Source: Rhodobacterales bacterium (GTDB lineage: Bacteria > Pseudomonadota > Alphaproteobacteria > Rhodobacterales > Rhodobacteraceae). From it: a stretch of DNA of 64,000 nt. The stretch's first letter is position 1. Each line of letters opens with the position of its first letter. The translations under genes and the position numbers were made by a program. Location of the stretch: positions 434,001 through 498,000 of the forward strand of contig PDRY01000012.1 in assembly GCA_002748265.1 (NCBI GenBank). The letters are read 5' to 3'. The notes under the pieces were generated by a model. That model ran no database searches, was not told where the DNA came from, and worked only from the letters and a program-made list of their open reading frames with translations. This document shows positions 43,503 through 52,500 of this stretch, in pieces.

Positions 43503-43832
43503 CTTAGGAGGGGAAAGCCGCATGATTTCAGGGGGTTTCAGGAGAGTGCTGGAAGTTCGGAAAAGTCCTTTTCTTTTAGCATGTTACAGTTTTAACTAGG
43601 ATCAGGTGGTTTCATGCGAGATCACCGAAACCCGGTCATTTTGAAACCCCAGTGAAACCCCAAATGCAGAAGCGCCTCACCGAAGCCGCCGTCGCCAAGA
43701 TCAAGCCCGAGCCGGGCAAACGCCTGGAAGTGCACGACCTCGCCATGTCCGGTTTGCGGCTTCGGGTCTCGCCCACCGGCAAGCGGTCTTGGTCCTTTAT
43801 GTATCGGGTCGCGGGTGAGGCGGACGATGGCG
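43503..43832 (+). repeat. Right copy of 330-bp direct repeat
   Basis: Partner of 13033-13362. The sequence before 43503 (GATCGCCACA) is unrelated to the tRNA, so this is the internal junction between the two elements rather than a host boundary. Confidence 0.9.
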
Positions 43833-44836
43833 GGAGGGGCAAGAACCGGCGCATGACTCTGGGGGCCTATCCGTTGGTGAGCCTCAAGCGCGCACGCGAG
43901 CTGGCCTCGGAGGCGCAAGAGCTGGCGGACCGGGGCATCGACCCCGTGGACAAGCGTAACGCCGCAGTGGCCGAGCGCGTGAGCCGCAAGATCGACAAGC
44001 TGATCCCGAAGTTCATCGAACTCTATGCGCGGCCCAACACCAAGAAGTGGCGGGGGACCGAGCAGCTTTTGACCTCGACCGTTGGCGTCATCTGGAAAGG
44101 GCGAGACGTGACCAAGATCACGCGGGCCCAGGTCCATGCGCTGTTGGACGAGGTCTCAGAGCGCGAGGGGGCTGCCAAGGCTCGCGAGGTGCGCAAACAG
44201 CTTTCGGTGATGCTCAACTGGGCGGTGGATCGCGGTATCTGCCCGTTCAACCCAATGGCGGGGATGAAGCGCAAAGATCTACGCTATGTACCACGCTCCC
44301 GGTTTTTGGAAATCGACGAGCTACGGGCGATCTGGGATGCGGCGGAAGCTATGGGCTATCCGTTTGGCCCGATCACCCAGCTATTGATGCTCAGCGGCCA
44401 GCGTCGGTCAGAGATCGCGAACATCCGTCGCACGTGGCTGATGGACGGGATGATCGAGATCCCTGCGGAATTTTATAAGACCCGCCGGGCACACGTGGTG
44501 CCACTGACGAACCGCATGTCCGAGATCATCGACAGTCAGCCGATCTGGAACGAGGGTGACTTTGTGTTCTCGACCACGGGAGGTCGGACGCCTTCGAGTG
44601 GCTTCAGCCAAGCCAAGCAGATTTTGGACCGGCGAAGCGAGGTTGAGGCATGGACATTCCACGACCTGCGGCGGTCCGTAGCGACCCACATGGCCCGCGC
44701 TGGGGTTATGCAGGAGCACATCGAGCAGGTTCTGGGGCATGTGATCCCGGGCGTTGCTGGGACCTATAACAGGTATAGCTATCTGGAGGAGAGGCTGGCG
44801 GCGCTGAGGGCTTGGGATGAGATGTTGTTTGGATAG
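43664..44836 (+). CDS. Tyrosine recombinase/integrase (DUF4102 type)
   Basis: A 390-residue integrase. The N-terminal DUF4102 arm-binding domain (KRLEVHDLAMSGLRLRVSPT) is followed by a SAM-like core-binding domain and the catalytic domain: LSGQRRSEIANI holds the first Arg, FHDLRRSVATHMARAG the His-x-x-Arg, LGHVIPG the His, and TYNRYSY the nucleophile Tyr. An alternative GTG lies 4 codons upstream. It sits beside the attachment core and is of the P4-like type that targets tRNA genes. Confidence 0.93.
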   Translation: MQKRLTEAAVAKIKPEPGKRLEVHDLAMSGLRLRVSPTGKRSWSFMYRVAGEADDGGRGKNRRMTLGAYPLVSLKRARELASEAQELADRGIDPVDKRNAAVAERVSRKIDKLIPKFIELYARPNTKKWRGTEQLLTSTVGVIWKGRDVTKITRAQVHALLDEVSEREGAAKAREVRKQLSVMLNWAVDRGICPFNPMAGMKRKDLRYVPRSRFLEIDELRAIWDAAEAMGYPFGPITQLLMLSGQRRSEIANIRRTWLMDGMIEIPAEFYKTRRAHVVPLTNRMSEIIDSQPIWNEGDFVFSTTGGRTPSSGFSQAKQILDRRSEVEAWTFHDLRRSVATHMARAGVMQEHIEQVLGHVIPGVAGTYNRYSYLEERLAALRAWDEMLFG

Positions 44837-44931
44837 TCCGGGCGGGAAGCAGCCATTCGCTGCATGTGCATTGAGAGTACTCTGTGATCTTCAAAGCCGA
44901 CATTAACTTCCGAGAGAGTTCTAGTGATCAG

Positions 44932-45609
44932 CTAGGTGTAGCTGGATAATGAGGTTTGCAATTTCAGCAGTTTCAAACCAACTTCGTTTTGAGTATCGGA
45001 AAAATATGATGTGTATTCGTCAATCGAGCTGATGTCGCCGCATCTTCGAGAGAAACCGAACTCATCCAAGAAGGCTACGAAATCTGTGAGTGATTTCTCA
45101 GATAAACGTTCTTCGTCTTTCTGTCCGACCAGTGATACGATGTTTGGGTAGTCTAGTGTTTCTGCGAGAGCTTGAGCCGAGAAGGCTGGCCTCCGTGAAC
45201 CTGCCGCGTGCGCTATCGCTATAGTCCTCACACTCCAAGCAAGTTTTTTGTTGATTGAAGCGGCGCTCAGCTCCCCCCAAAGGGATGCAATCGCCCATCC
45301 GACTTCTGATCCTTTCAGTATCTGACTTTCGTAGTTTTGCGAAAATCGAAACTCATTCTGCAGTTCTGGAAGAACATCGTTCGGATCAAAAACTGCCAGT
45401 GCTTCGGTTACGATGTGCCAAATAAACAGATCGCCCTGCCTTGCTTTTGAAAGCAACCATTCGGAATTGTAGTGGTAGAGAGTTGCAGGGCCCGCCCCTG
45501 TAACCATGGGCTCCGAAACGTTACTTACGGCTAGAAGATCAATGTCGGAGCCTGCTGAATTATCCCCACGAGCTCTACTACCAAAGAGAAAAAGGGCGGA
45601 CACGCTCAT
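44932..45609 (-). CDS. MNT-type nucleotidyltransferase protein
   Basis: A 225-residue protein starting almost directly with the nucleotidyltransferase motif FLFGSRARGDNSAGSDIDLL (Gly-Ser and Asp-x-Asp). After the ~90-residue catalytic domain comes a helical C-terminal part (SINKKLAWSVRTIAIAHAAG) that could be HEPN-like. It overlaps the stop of the WYL regulator gene by 4 bp. Stand-alone MNT proteins often act as antitoxins or AMPylating regulators. Here its coupling to the CBASS repressor suggests a control role. Partner and target unknown. Confidence 0.7.
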   Translation of the reverse strand: MSVSALFLFGSRARGDNSAGSDIDLLAVSNVSEPMVTGAGPATLYHYNSEWLLSKARQGDLFIWHIVTEALAVFDPNDVLPELQNEFRFSQNYESQILKGSEVGWAIASLWGELSAASINKKLAWSVRTIAIAHAAGSRRPAFSAQALAETLDYPNIVSLVGQKDEERLSEKSLTDFVAFLDEFGFSRRCGDISSIDEYTSYFSDTQNEVGLKLLKLQTSLSSYT

Positions 45610-46538
45610 GGGTCTGTAACGTCTGCGTAGCGCTTCAGTGCGTCTTTAGAGAGTTTTCTAGCGACTTCTCTGGCTTGGACAACATCCTCAGCATTCCTCA
45701 GAACAATCTGTTGTTTGGCAGGGGATAGGACTCCTTCACCAACATCGAGGTTGTGCTCACTCATCAAATAAAAGCTGACCGACAGGCGGCAGTTAATCCT
45801 TAGGCAGCCGTCGACCATCTCGTATTCATATTCAACGGCTGCTTGCTTCTCATCTGGTAGATTGGGATTCGGAACGATTTCCAAGTCTATGGAGTGGTGC
45901 CATTGAAAGTCCAGCGAGCGGTCCACTGCAGCGGGCTTGCCCTGTTTCGCTTCATGAATTCGGTTGAGATTGTAATCGCGGAAATCGTTGTGCTCACTCG
46001 ACCAAGCCCGTACGTACCACCGGCCAGAATTATAGCTTAGTGCGTGAGGTTCGACCAAGCGCGTCGATGCGGTCGATCCGGTCATCGATCGATACCCCAT
46101 GTCAAGCTGGCGTTCATTGCGGATCGCATCCAAAACGTTCATTAAAACATCGGTATCCGCTCTCTTCTTAGTGAGCGTGGTAACCTCGACCGCCTGTCTT
46201 TCCCCAAACCAAGTTTCGTCATGGTCAAGCCAGCCGCTCTCGATAGCAACAAGTTGCAACAAGTATCTCTGGGTTGATGCCCCGATGAATGTTGGAACGA
46301 AGTCCTCTGATCGGAAGTACGATTTCTGTCCGGCATCGTAGCTCAGGTTTTTGGGCGCAATCTGTTCATATGTTGAGATGTCCGCCGAAGCCTGTTGCGC
46401 AGAAATGCCAAACGTGTCGATCAGGTCTTTGCGATTTAGCCGCTCAGCCCAGAACAACCGGAACTCAATGAACTCCAAGCGTTTCTGAACATTCCATTTT
46501 GCCTTTTTTTTGGATGCTTGATCGTTGGATTCGACCAT
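45606..46538 (-). CDS. capW: WYL-domain transcriptional regulator (CapW-like)
   Basis: About 310 residues from the ATG at 46538, which has AAGGCGG upstream; earlier starts at 46583 and 46592 lack a ribosome-binding site. N-terminal winged helix-turn-helix (LNRKDLIDTFGISAQQASAD), a central WYL domain (MGYRSMTGSTASTRLVEPHA and YNSGRWYVRAW), and a C-terminal dimerisation region. WYL repressors of this type (CapW/BrxR) sit divergent to CBASS or BREX operons and repress them until a signal arrives. Divergent to the CD-NTase gene, 128 bp between starts. Confidence 0.8.
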   Translation of the reverse strand: MVESNDQASKKKAKWNVQKRLEFIEFRLFWAERLNRKDLIDTFGISAQQASADISTYEQIAPKNLSYDAGQKSYFRSEDFVPTFIGASTQRYLLQLVAIESGWLDHDETWFGERQAVEVTTLTKKRADTDVLMNVLDAIRNERQLDMGYRSMTGSTASTRLVEPHALSYNSGRWYVRAWSSEHNDFRDYNLNRIHEAKQGKPAAVDRSLDFQWHHSIDLEIVPNPNLPDEKQAAVEYEYEMVDGCLRINCRLSVSFYLMSEHNLDVGEGVLSPAKQQIVLRNAEDVVQAREVARKLSKDALKRYADVTDP

Positions 46539-46578
46539 AAAATCCGCCTTTTCGATTTCAGTTCGTCTACTTTCTTGA

Positions 46579-46611
46579 CGCATAAGCGCCAAACACTTAA
46601 AATAATATGCG
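46579..46611. promoter_or_regulatory. Candidate operator between capW and the CBASS operon
   Basis: An inverted repeat CGCATA...TATGCG with a 21-base AT-rich spacer lies in the divergent region, upstream of both chosen starts. Its position fits a dimeric repressor site for the WYL protein. The half sites are only 6 bases, so chance is possible. Confidence 0.35.
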
Positions 46612-46666
46612 AAATAGAGCGACTCGGGTCAACACGCGGTTGCGCTCAACGACGAGGCGAAGGCAG

Positions 46667-47998
46667 ATGAACATCAGAACAAATTTTGAAGACTTCGCGC
46701 GGAGCCTGCATATCGATCCCGTTGAAGCCGCGCTAATGGATGTGGCTCGGGCCATCCAGATCACCGTGACTATGCACCGCGAGGCAGAAGCTCACTATCG
46801 CGGATTGGCCAGCCATGTAGATCGGCCGGGAAGCCCGTTTGAAGACCTTGTCCACGAGATTTACGCGTCCGGCAGCTTTGCCATTCACGCACCGACGCGA
46901 TCTCGTCTTAAGCGAGATCAGCATGATGTCGACGCTGTCATTGAACTGAACGTGCTACCAGGCAGTGACCCTGAATGGGTTCTGACCACGCTCTACAAGG
47001 CAATCAAGGGCGATCCGGGCAGCAAGTACCACAGCTATCTGATCGAAAAGAACAGCCGCTGTGTGACAGTGACATATCCGGATGGCGTGACCGTGGATCT
47101 GATGCCGGTTGTCCGTTTGGCTGGCACCCCGGATCGCGTCGCGACCTTGTTCCACCACAAGCCGGAAACGGGCACTTGCTACCACAAGGAAGTGAACCCA
47201 AAGGGGTTTGCCGACCACTTCAATGGCCATATCGAAACTAGCGCAGTCTTCCAGGATCGGTTTGATGCGCGGCGTTTCCTCGTAGACGGCGAAACCTACG
47301 AAACTATGGCAAAACGCATGACGCCTGATGGCAGCATGATCAAGGCCGATACCCAACCGATGCCTGTCCATGTCCCGCTCGACCAAAAGTCTCCGCGCGT
47401 CGTTGCTCTGCAATTGATCAAGCGGTTTCGTGACAAGCGTTTCCGCAAACATGATGACCACCGCGGCAAACGGAAACCTCCCTCGATCATCATGGCTGCG
47501 ATCGCGTTGGAAGCTGGTCCCGTGCAAGACAGTCTCGTTGACGAGGTCATTGCACTGGCAACACGTATGCGCCGCCGAATCCAGGATGCCGAAAGCTGCC
47601 TGCGATTGTTGAAAGTTCGCAATCCGGCTCATACACCCGATATCTTCACCGACCGGTGGCCTGAACAACGAAGCGACCAGCAACTCTGGGCCCGTGATCT
47701 CCAGACACTCATTGACCGCCTGAAAACCCTGCAACGGGTTGGTTTCAACCCAGCGGTAATTCAGTCAACCTTCGACGATCTCTTCGGTGAGAAAGCCGGT
47801 GAAACTGCACTGCAGGCGTTTCACCAGGCACGGATGGTTCAGCTTGAGCACGGCACGATTGGAATGAAACCGGGCGGAGAGTTCAAGCCTGCAGCCCCTG
47901 CTTTGGGGGCAGGTGTCGCGGCTGCGAGCGGTCTGATTTCGCCCGCCCGAGCCAATACCAACATGGGGGGCGTCGTGCCCGATGATAACTGTTGGTAG
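46667..47998 (+). CDS. CBASS cyclic-oligonucleotide synthase (CD-NTase)
   Basis: A 443-residue enzyme from the ATG at 46667; an upstream TTG/GTG-type extension is basic and unlike the family. EIYASGSFAIHAPTR gives the Gly-Ser of the nucleotidyltransferase core. QHDVDAVIEL gives Asp87 and Asp89, and YPDGVTVDLMP gives the third Asp (144). It would make a cyclic nucleotide alarm on phage infection. The C-terminus (PDDNCW) has no terminal Gly, which is odd for a protein expected to be conjugated by the E2-like partner. Its end overlaps the E2 gene by 17 bp. Confidence 0.88.
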   Translation: MNIRTNFEDFARSLHIDPVEAALMDVARAIQITVTMHREAEAHYRGLASHVDRPGSPFEDLVHEIYASGSFAIHAPTRSRLKRDQHDVDAVIELNVLPGSDPEWVLTTLYKAIKGDPGSKYHSYLIEKNSRCVTVTYPDGVTVDLMPVVRLAGTPDRVATLFHHKPETGTCYHKEVNPKGFADHFNGHIETSAVFQDRFDARRFLVDGETYETMAKRMTPDGSMIKADTQPMPVHVPLDQKSPRVVALQLIKRFRDKRFRKHDDHRGKRKPPSIIMAAIALEAGPVQDSLVDEVIALATRMRRRIQDAESCLRLLKVRNPAHTPDIFTDRWPEQRSDQQLWARDLQTLIDRLKTLQRVGFNPAVIQSTFDDLFGEKAGETALQAFHQARMVQLEHGTIGMKPGGEFKPAAPALGAGVAAASGLISPARANTNMGGVVPDDNCW

Positions 47999-48527
47999 CC
48001 AGATCGCGGATATGCGCGCTATTCTCCCGACCTGGTCGTGCAATCAGCCGGACAAACGGACTGCCATTTGGCATGGCACGCTCACACCCCACAAAACGAC
48101 TTATGAGTTGCGGGTAGAATACACCGAACCACTGTTGCTCGAGGGGCGGTCAAATCTCTATCTTCAGCCGCTGGTAGAGGTGTTAAGTCCAACGCTGACC
48201 CGGAGATTTGGAAATGCGGAAGGCTCGCTCCCGCATGTCTACATCGAACATCCGCGAACGCAGCGGATCGGACCCTTTCTTTGTCTCTTTGATGATGAAG
48301 CCGGCGAATGGTCACCAGATGATCGCATTAGCGATACCACCATCCCGTGGGCTTCAAACTGGCTAAGCTGCTATGAGTGCTGGCTGTTAACGGGCAAGTG
48401 GTTCGGCACCGGCAAGCACATCAGATCAGAAACAGATAGCCGCAATCCAGTCGCGGCAGCATTGGAACGCTACTATGGAACAACCTCAGTCGCGGCGGTC
48501 ACACGGCACGATTTTTCATCGGCGTGA
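47982..48527 (+). CDS. CBASS E2-like protein
   Basis: A 181-residue protein of the prokaryotic E2 family found in short type II CBASS operons that lack an E1/JAB pair. VYIEHPRTQRIGPFLCLFDD carries the HP motif and the probable catalytic Cys101. IPWASNWLSCYECWLLTGKW and GTGKH are the other conserved signatures. In such systems E2 forms a covalent link with the CD-NTase C-terminus and tunes its activity. Overlaps both the CD-NTase and patatin genes, so the three are tightly coupled. Confidence 0.83.
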   Translation: MITVGSQIADMRAILPTWSCNQPDKRTAIWHGTLTPHKTTYELRVEYTEPLLLEGRSNLYLQPLVEVLSPTLTRRFGNAEGSLPHVYIEHPRTQRIGPFLCLFDDEAGEWSPDDRISDTTIPWASNWLSCYECWLLTGKWFGTGKHIRSETDSRNPVAAALERYYGTTSVAAVTRHDFSSA

Positions 48528-49533
48528 ACAACTCGAATGGACGGCCGACGCCTTCCGCATCCTCTCGATCGATGGTGGCGGAATTAAAGGCATATTGCCT
48601 GCCGCCGTGCTGGCCGAATGCGAGCGGCGATTTCTGAAAGGCGGGTCAGCAGCGGCCTATTTCGATTTGCTAGCAGGGACGTCAACCGGTGGCATAATCG
48701 CGCTTGGTCTGAGCGCTGGTATGCGTGCAGCAGAGGTTCTTGACATCTACCTTACACACGGAGGGAAGATCTTCCCTAAAGACTGGACTCCTCCGTTTGC
48801 TTTGGGTCGGGCGGCAAAATCCGTCTACGGATTTGCACGCAACATGGCCGTCTACCGCTATGACCGAGAGCCTCTCGAGCGCGCCCTTAGGGACTGTTTC
48901 GGCAACAGAACTCTTGGGACGGTGGATCGACGGTTAAACATTCCAACCTTTGATGGTTTCAACGAGGTCACTGTCCTAAAGACTCCGCATCACCCTGATT
49001 TTCGCTTGGACTGGCAGGAGGAGATCGTCACGGCCGCCCTCGCGACCTCCGCTGCTCCTACCTTCTTTTCGACTTACCGAAACGGCACGCGTCACTTTGC
49101 CGATGGAGGTGTTTGGGCAAACAATCCAGCCATGGTTGCGCTGGTTGATGCCCTTTCGTGTTTCGACCTCGACCGACATACCGTCGACATTCTATCTCTC
49201 GGATGTGGCGAACAGGATTTGCGCATGTCAGCCTCGCAGATCAAGTGGGGCGGGATGTTTCACTGGCGAACGATCATTGAGACAGCCATGCATCTGCAAA
49301 GCCAAAACGCAGTCGGTCAGGCCGGTCTGCTTATAGGGCGAGACAGGTTGCTGCGAGTAACGACTGCACCTTCATTGGCTCCAATAGCGATGGACGACTT
49401 TGAAAGAGCACGTGATGAGCTTCCCGGGCAAGCCCGGCGGCTTGTAGAAGAAAATGCGGAGCGGCTTGAGATGTTCTTCGATGGAGCGAGGGCATCGGTG
49501 ACTTTCTATCACGGGAAGCACGAAGTGAGGTAG
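48475..49533 (+). CDS. capV: CBASS patatin-like phospholipase effector (CapV)
   Basis: A 352-residue patatin-family phospholipase. SIDGGGIKGI (residues 31-40) is the oxyanion glycine motif, LAGTSTGGI carries nucleophile Ser70, and FADGGVWANN carries Asp210. In CBASS, CapV is activated by the cyclic nucleotide and degrades the inner membrane, killing the infected cell. The start overlaps the E2 gene by 53 bp. Confidence 0.9.
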   Translation: MEQPQSRRSHGTIFHRREQLEWTADAFRILSIDGGGIKGILPAAVLAECERRFLKGGSAAAYFDLLAGTSTGGIIALGLSAGMRAAEVLDIYLTHGGKIFPKDWTPPFALGRAAKSVYGFARNMAVYRYDREPLERALRDCFGNRTLGTVDRRLNIPTFDGFNEVTVLKTPHHPDFRLDWQEEIVTAALATSAAPTFFSTYRNGTRHFADGGVWANNPAMVALVDALSCFDLDRHTVDILSLGCGEQDLRMSASQIKWGGMFHWRTIIETAMHLQSQNAVGQAGLLIGRDRLLRVTTAPSLAPIAMDDFERARDELPGQARRLVEENAERLEMFFDGARASVTFYHGKHEVR

Positions 49534-49535
49534 CA

Positions 49536-52500
49536 ATGACGATTGATGAAACGGCAATACGCCAATGGGCCGACCGGCACGAATGCCGCAGCAACCTACC
49601 AATTCTGGTTCGGCGATTGATCCGTGAAACAACGAGCTCGCTCGTTTCACTTCGGTTTCCTGGCAACGAAGCAGTTGATTTATCTGGTCTCGATGGTCAG
49701 GCAGAATGCGAGGATGCGACCACTTGGGTTCCTGCGGGTCGAAGTGTTTGGGAAATGGGCTGCAATCAGGATCCACGGGCCAAAGCAGATGCCGACTATA
49801 TCAAGCGGACTGGCGAGACGCCTCAACCAGACCGGCAATCCACTGGTTACTTGTTTGTCACTCCTAGAAGATGGAATGGCAAAGAAGCTTGGTTGACTGA
49901 AAAACGTGCAGAGGGAGATTGGGCCGCAGTTGAGGCATACGATGCGATTGATCTTGAAACATGGTTAGAGGAAGCACCTGCGACGGCGCGATGGCTCAGT
50001 GAGAAACTGGGTATTGGAACGCCTGGACTTAAATCACCGCAAGAGTGGTGGAATAGCTGGACAACGGCATCGCAACCCCCGCTGTCCATAAAACTTGTGT
50101 CGACACGCCGACATAACGAACAAGCAGTTCTATTGGAAAAACTACGCGGGAATGAGCACACCATACCCGTTCAGGCAGACGATCGCGGTGAGGCAGTCGC
50201 ATTTGTTATCGCCACGCTGATCGAAACAAACGCGCTCGATTTACTCGACAGAACACTCGTTGCAACCTCACCTGGTGTCCGCATTCCGACAAGCTCCAAT
50301 CGTCTCGTTGTCGTAGCAGATGTTGAGGAAGGCGCCGATCTCGATCTTGGTGATCGCACAAATCTGACGGTTGTTCGCCCATACCCCAAGGGTCGATTAG
50401 ACGTGCGCGAGCCTTTATTGCTCTCACATGTTCCTGCCGATGCATTTAGATCTGGGCTTCAAGAAATGGGCCTAGCTGCCGATGATGCCGAGGGCTTGGC
50501 TCTAAAAGTCGGCCACTCCATTCCTGTTTTGCGTCGACACTTGTCTAGCGACCCTGATGTCAGAAGGCCATCGTGGGCGAGGAATCGCGTATCGGCGAAG
50601 CGGTTGCTGCCCTTTGCTTTGGCTGGGTCATGGGTTGAGCGCGAGAATATGGAAGACGGGACAATTCTCCAATTGCTCGGTGAATTCCAAGATGGCGAAA
50701 TCGAACGGATTCGAGATGAGTTACTAACACTCGATGACGCACCTATTGCGCGCTATGGCCACGTCAATATCGTTGTTTCTCAACTGGATGCGCTCTTTGC
50801 GGCCGGGCAGTATATCGAAAGGGAGGATCTAGATCGCTTCTTTCAGCTCGTTCCTGAATTGCTAGGCGATCGCGATCCCGCTTTAGATCTTCCACAGGAT
50901 CAGTGGTACATGGCGAATGTTCTTGGCCATGCTCGCAGCTTCTCTGGGGCATTGCTGTCTGGGCTGGGCGATGCGCTGTGTATTCTCTCCGTCCATGGAG
51001 CCGAAATCTGTGGGAACAGGCTTAGAATGGATTTGTCAGTTCGTGCCGGACAAGTTGTGCGCTCACTTATGCAGGATGCAAACGAAGAGCGCTGGCTTTC
51101 AATCCGCGGACACTTGCGGGCGTTAGCTGAGGCTTCTCCATCCACATTTCTTGATTGCTTAGAAACGGAGCTTCGCAAACCAGAACCTGCTATCAGGGCA
51201 ATCATGGGGACAACCGACGGTGTCATGAGCGGAGAGTGTCTCAGGACAAACCTGCTTTGGGCTCTTGAGCTTTTGGCTTGGCATCCCGCCTACTTTTCTC
51301 GAGTGGCGGAAGTTGTTTTCCGCCTGCGAGGCTTTGAGGTCGAAGACAACTGGTCGAACTCTCCGAGAAACACAGCAAGGTCTTTGTTCCTGCCATGGTT
51401 GCCTGCCACCACGCTTCGGGTTGAAGAGAAAATGGAAATCCTGCGTCGGCTTTCTAACGACTTTAGGCGCCCCGCGATGGACGTTTGCATCTCCCTCCTG
51501 CCGGGCGGTGGTCCGGGCTTTGCCTCAAGAACAGCGCGTCCACAGTGGCGAGCACTTGAAGCCGAAGTGCCTGATCCCACAAACCTGGATGTTCATGAAG
51601 CTGCGATTGAGGCCAGTCGTCTACTCATTGATCTGGCACCGTTTGATAAAGCCGAGTTCGATGACCTGTTTGAGGTTGCAACGCGCCTGCATCCCGATGA
51701 TCTGAAACGAATGGTAGTTGAGGTAGAGCGTTGGTCAGAAAACGCGTCGGATGAGGACAAAGCAGAACTTCGGAATAGCCTAAGACGTCGTGACGTTATG
51801 AGGGCGTATCAGGAGAGCGAAGAAGACGAGCAGCTCGTCACAGCGCTCCGCCGTCTTGAATTGGCGCTGGAACCAGAATCCGCAGTATCTCGACATAAAT
51901 GGCTGTTTGAAAACTCGCATGTCGAGTGGCGCTCTCTCGTCGAAGACGAGGGAGAAGGTCGTCTTTCATGGGAAGAACGCAGCGCACTGGTACAACAAAC
52001 TCGCCGAACAGCACTGGAAGAAATCAGAGAAGAACTGGGCGATGAAGCTCTGCTGTCGTTCGCGTTGTGCGTGAAGCAGCCAGAAATCGTGGCACAAGTT
52101 CTGCTTCCACAGGAGGCCGGTGTGGATGCGGCAGTGCAATGGTCGCGCGATGCATTGCTCGCAGAAGAGAGTGAGAAGTCGGATGTGTTTCTAGGACAGG
52201 TATTATGGAGCGCGAGTTGGATAGATTTGCACGGTGTGATCAAAGGTCTCGATCAGCAAGGCCACCTGAATACTGCAAATGCGAGGTCTCGATTGGCAAA
52301 GCACCTTCCCGGCCGGCCAATCGGATGGGAAGTGGCTGAAGCACTCGGCGATGACGTTGCTTCCGTGTTTTGGGAGTCGACCCAAATAAGAGTTTGGGAT
52401 GAAACGCCCGTTGAACAAGTTGAATACGCCGTTGCTAAGCTTCTTGCCGCGCAAAGGCCTCGATCCGCGTTTTCAGCCGTTCAATTCATTGGCGATAGAC

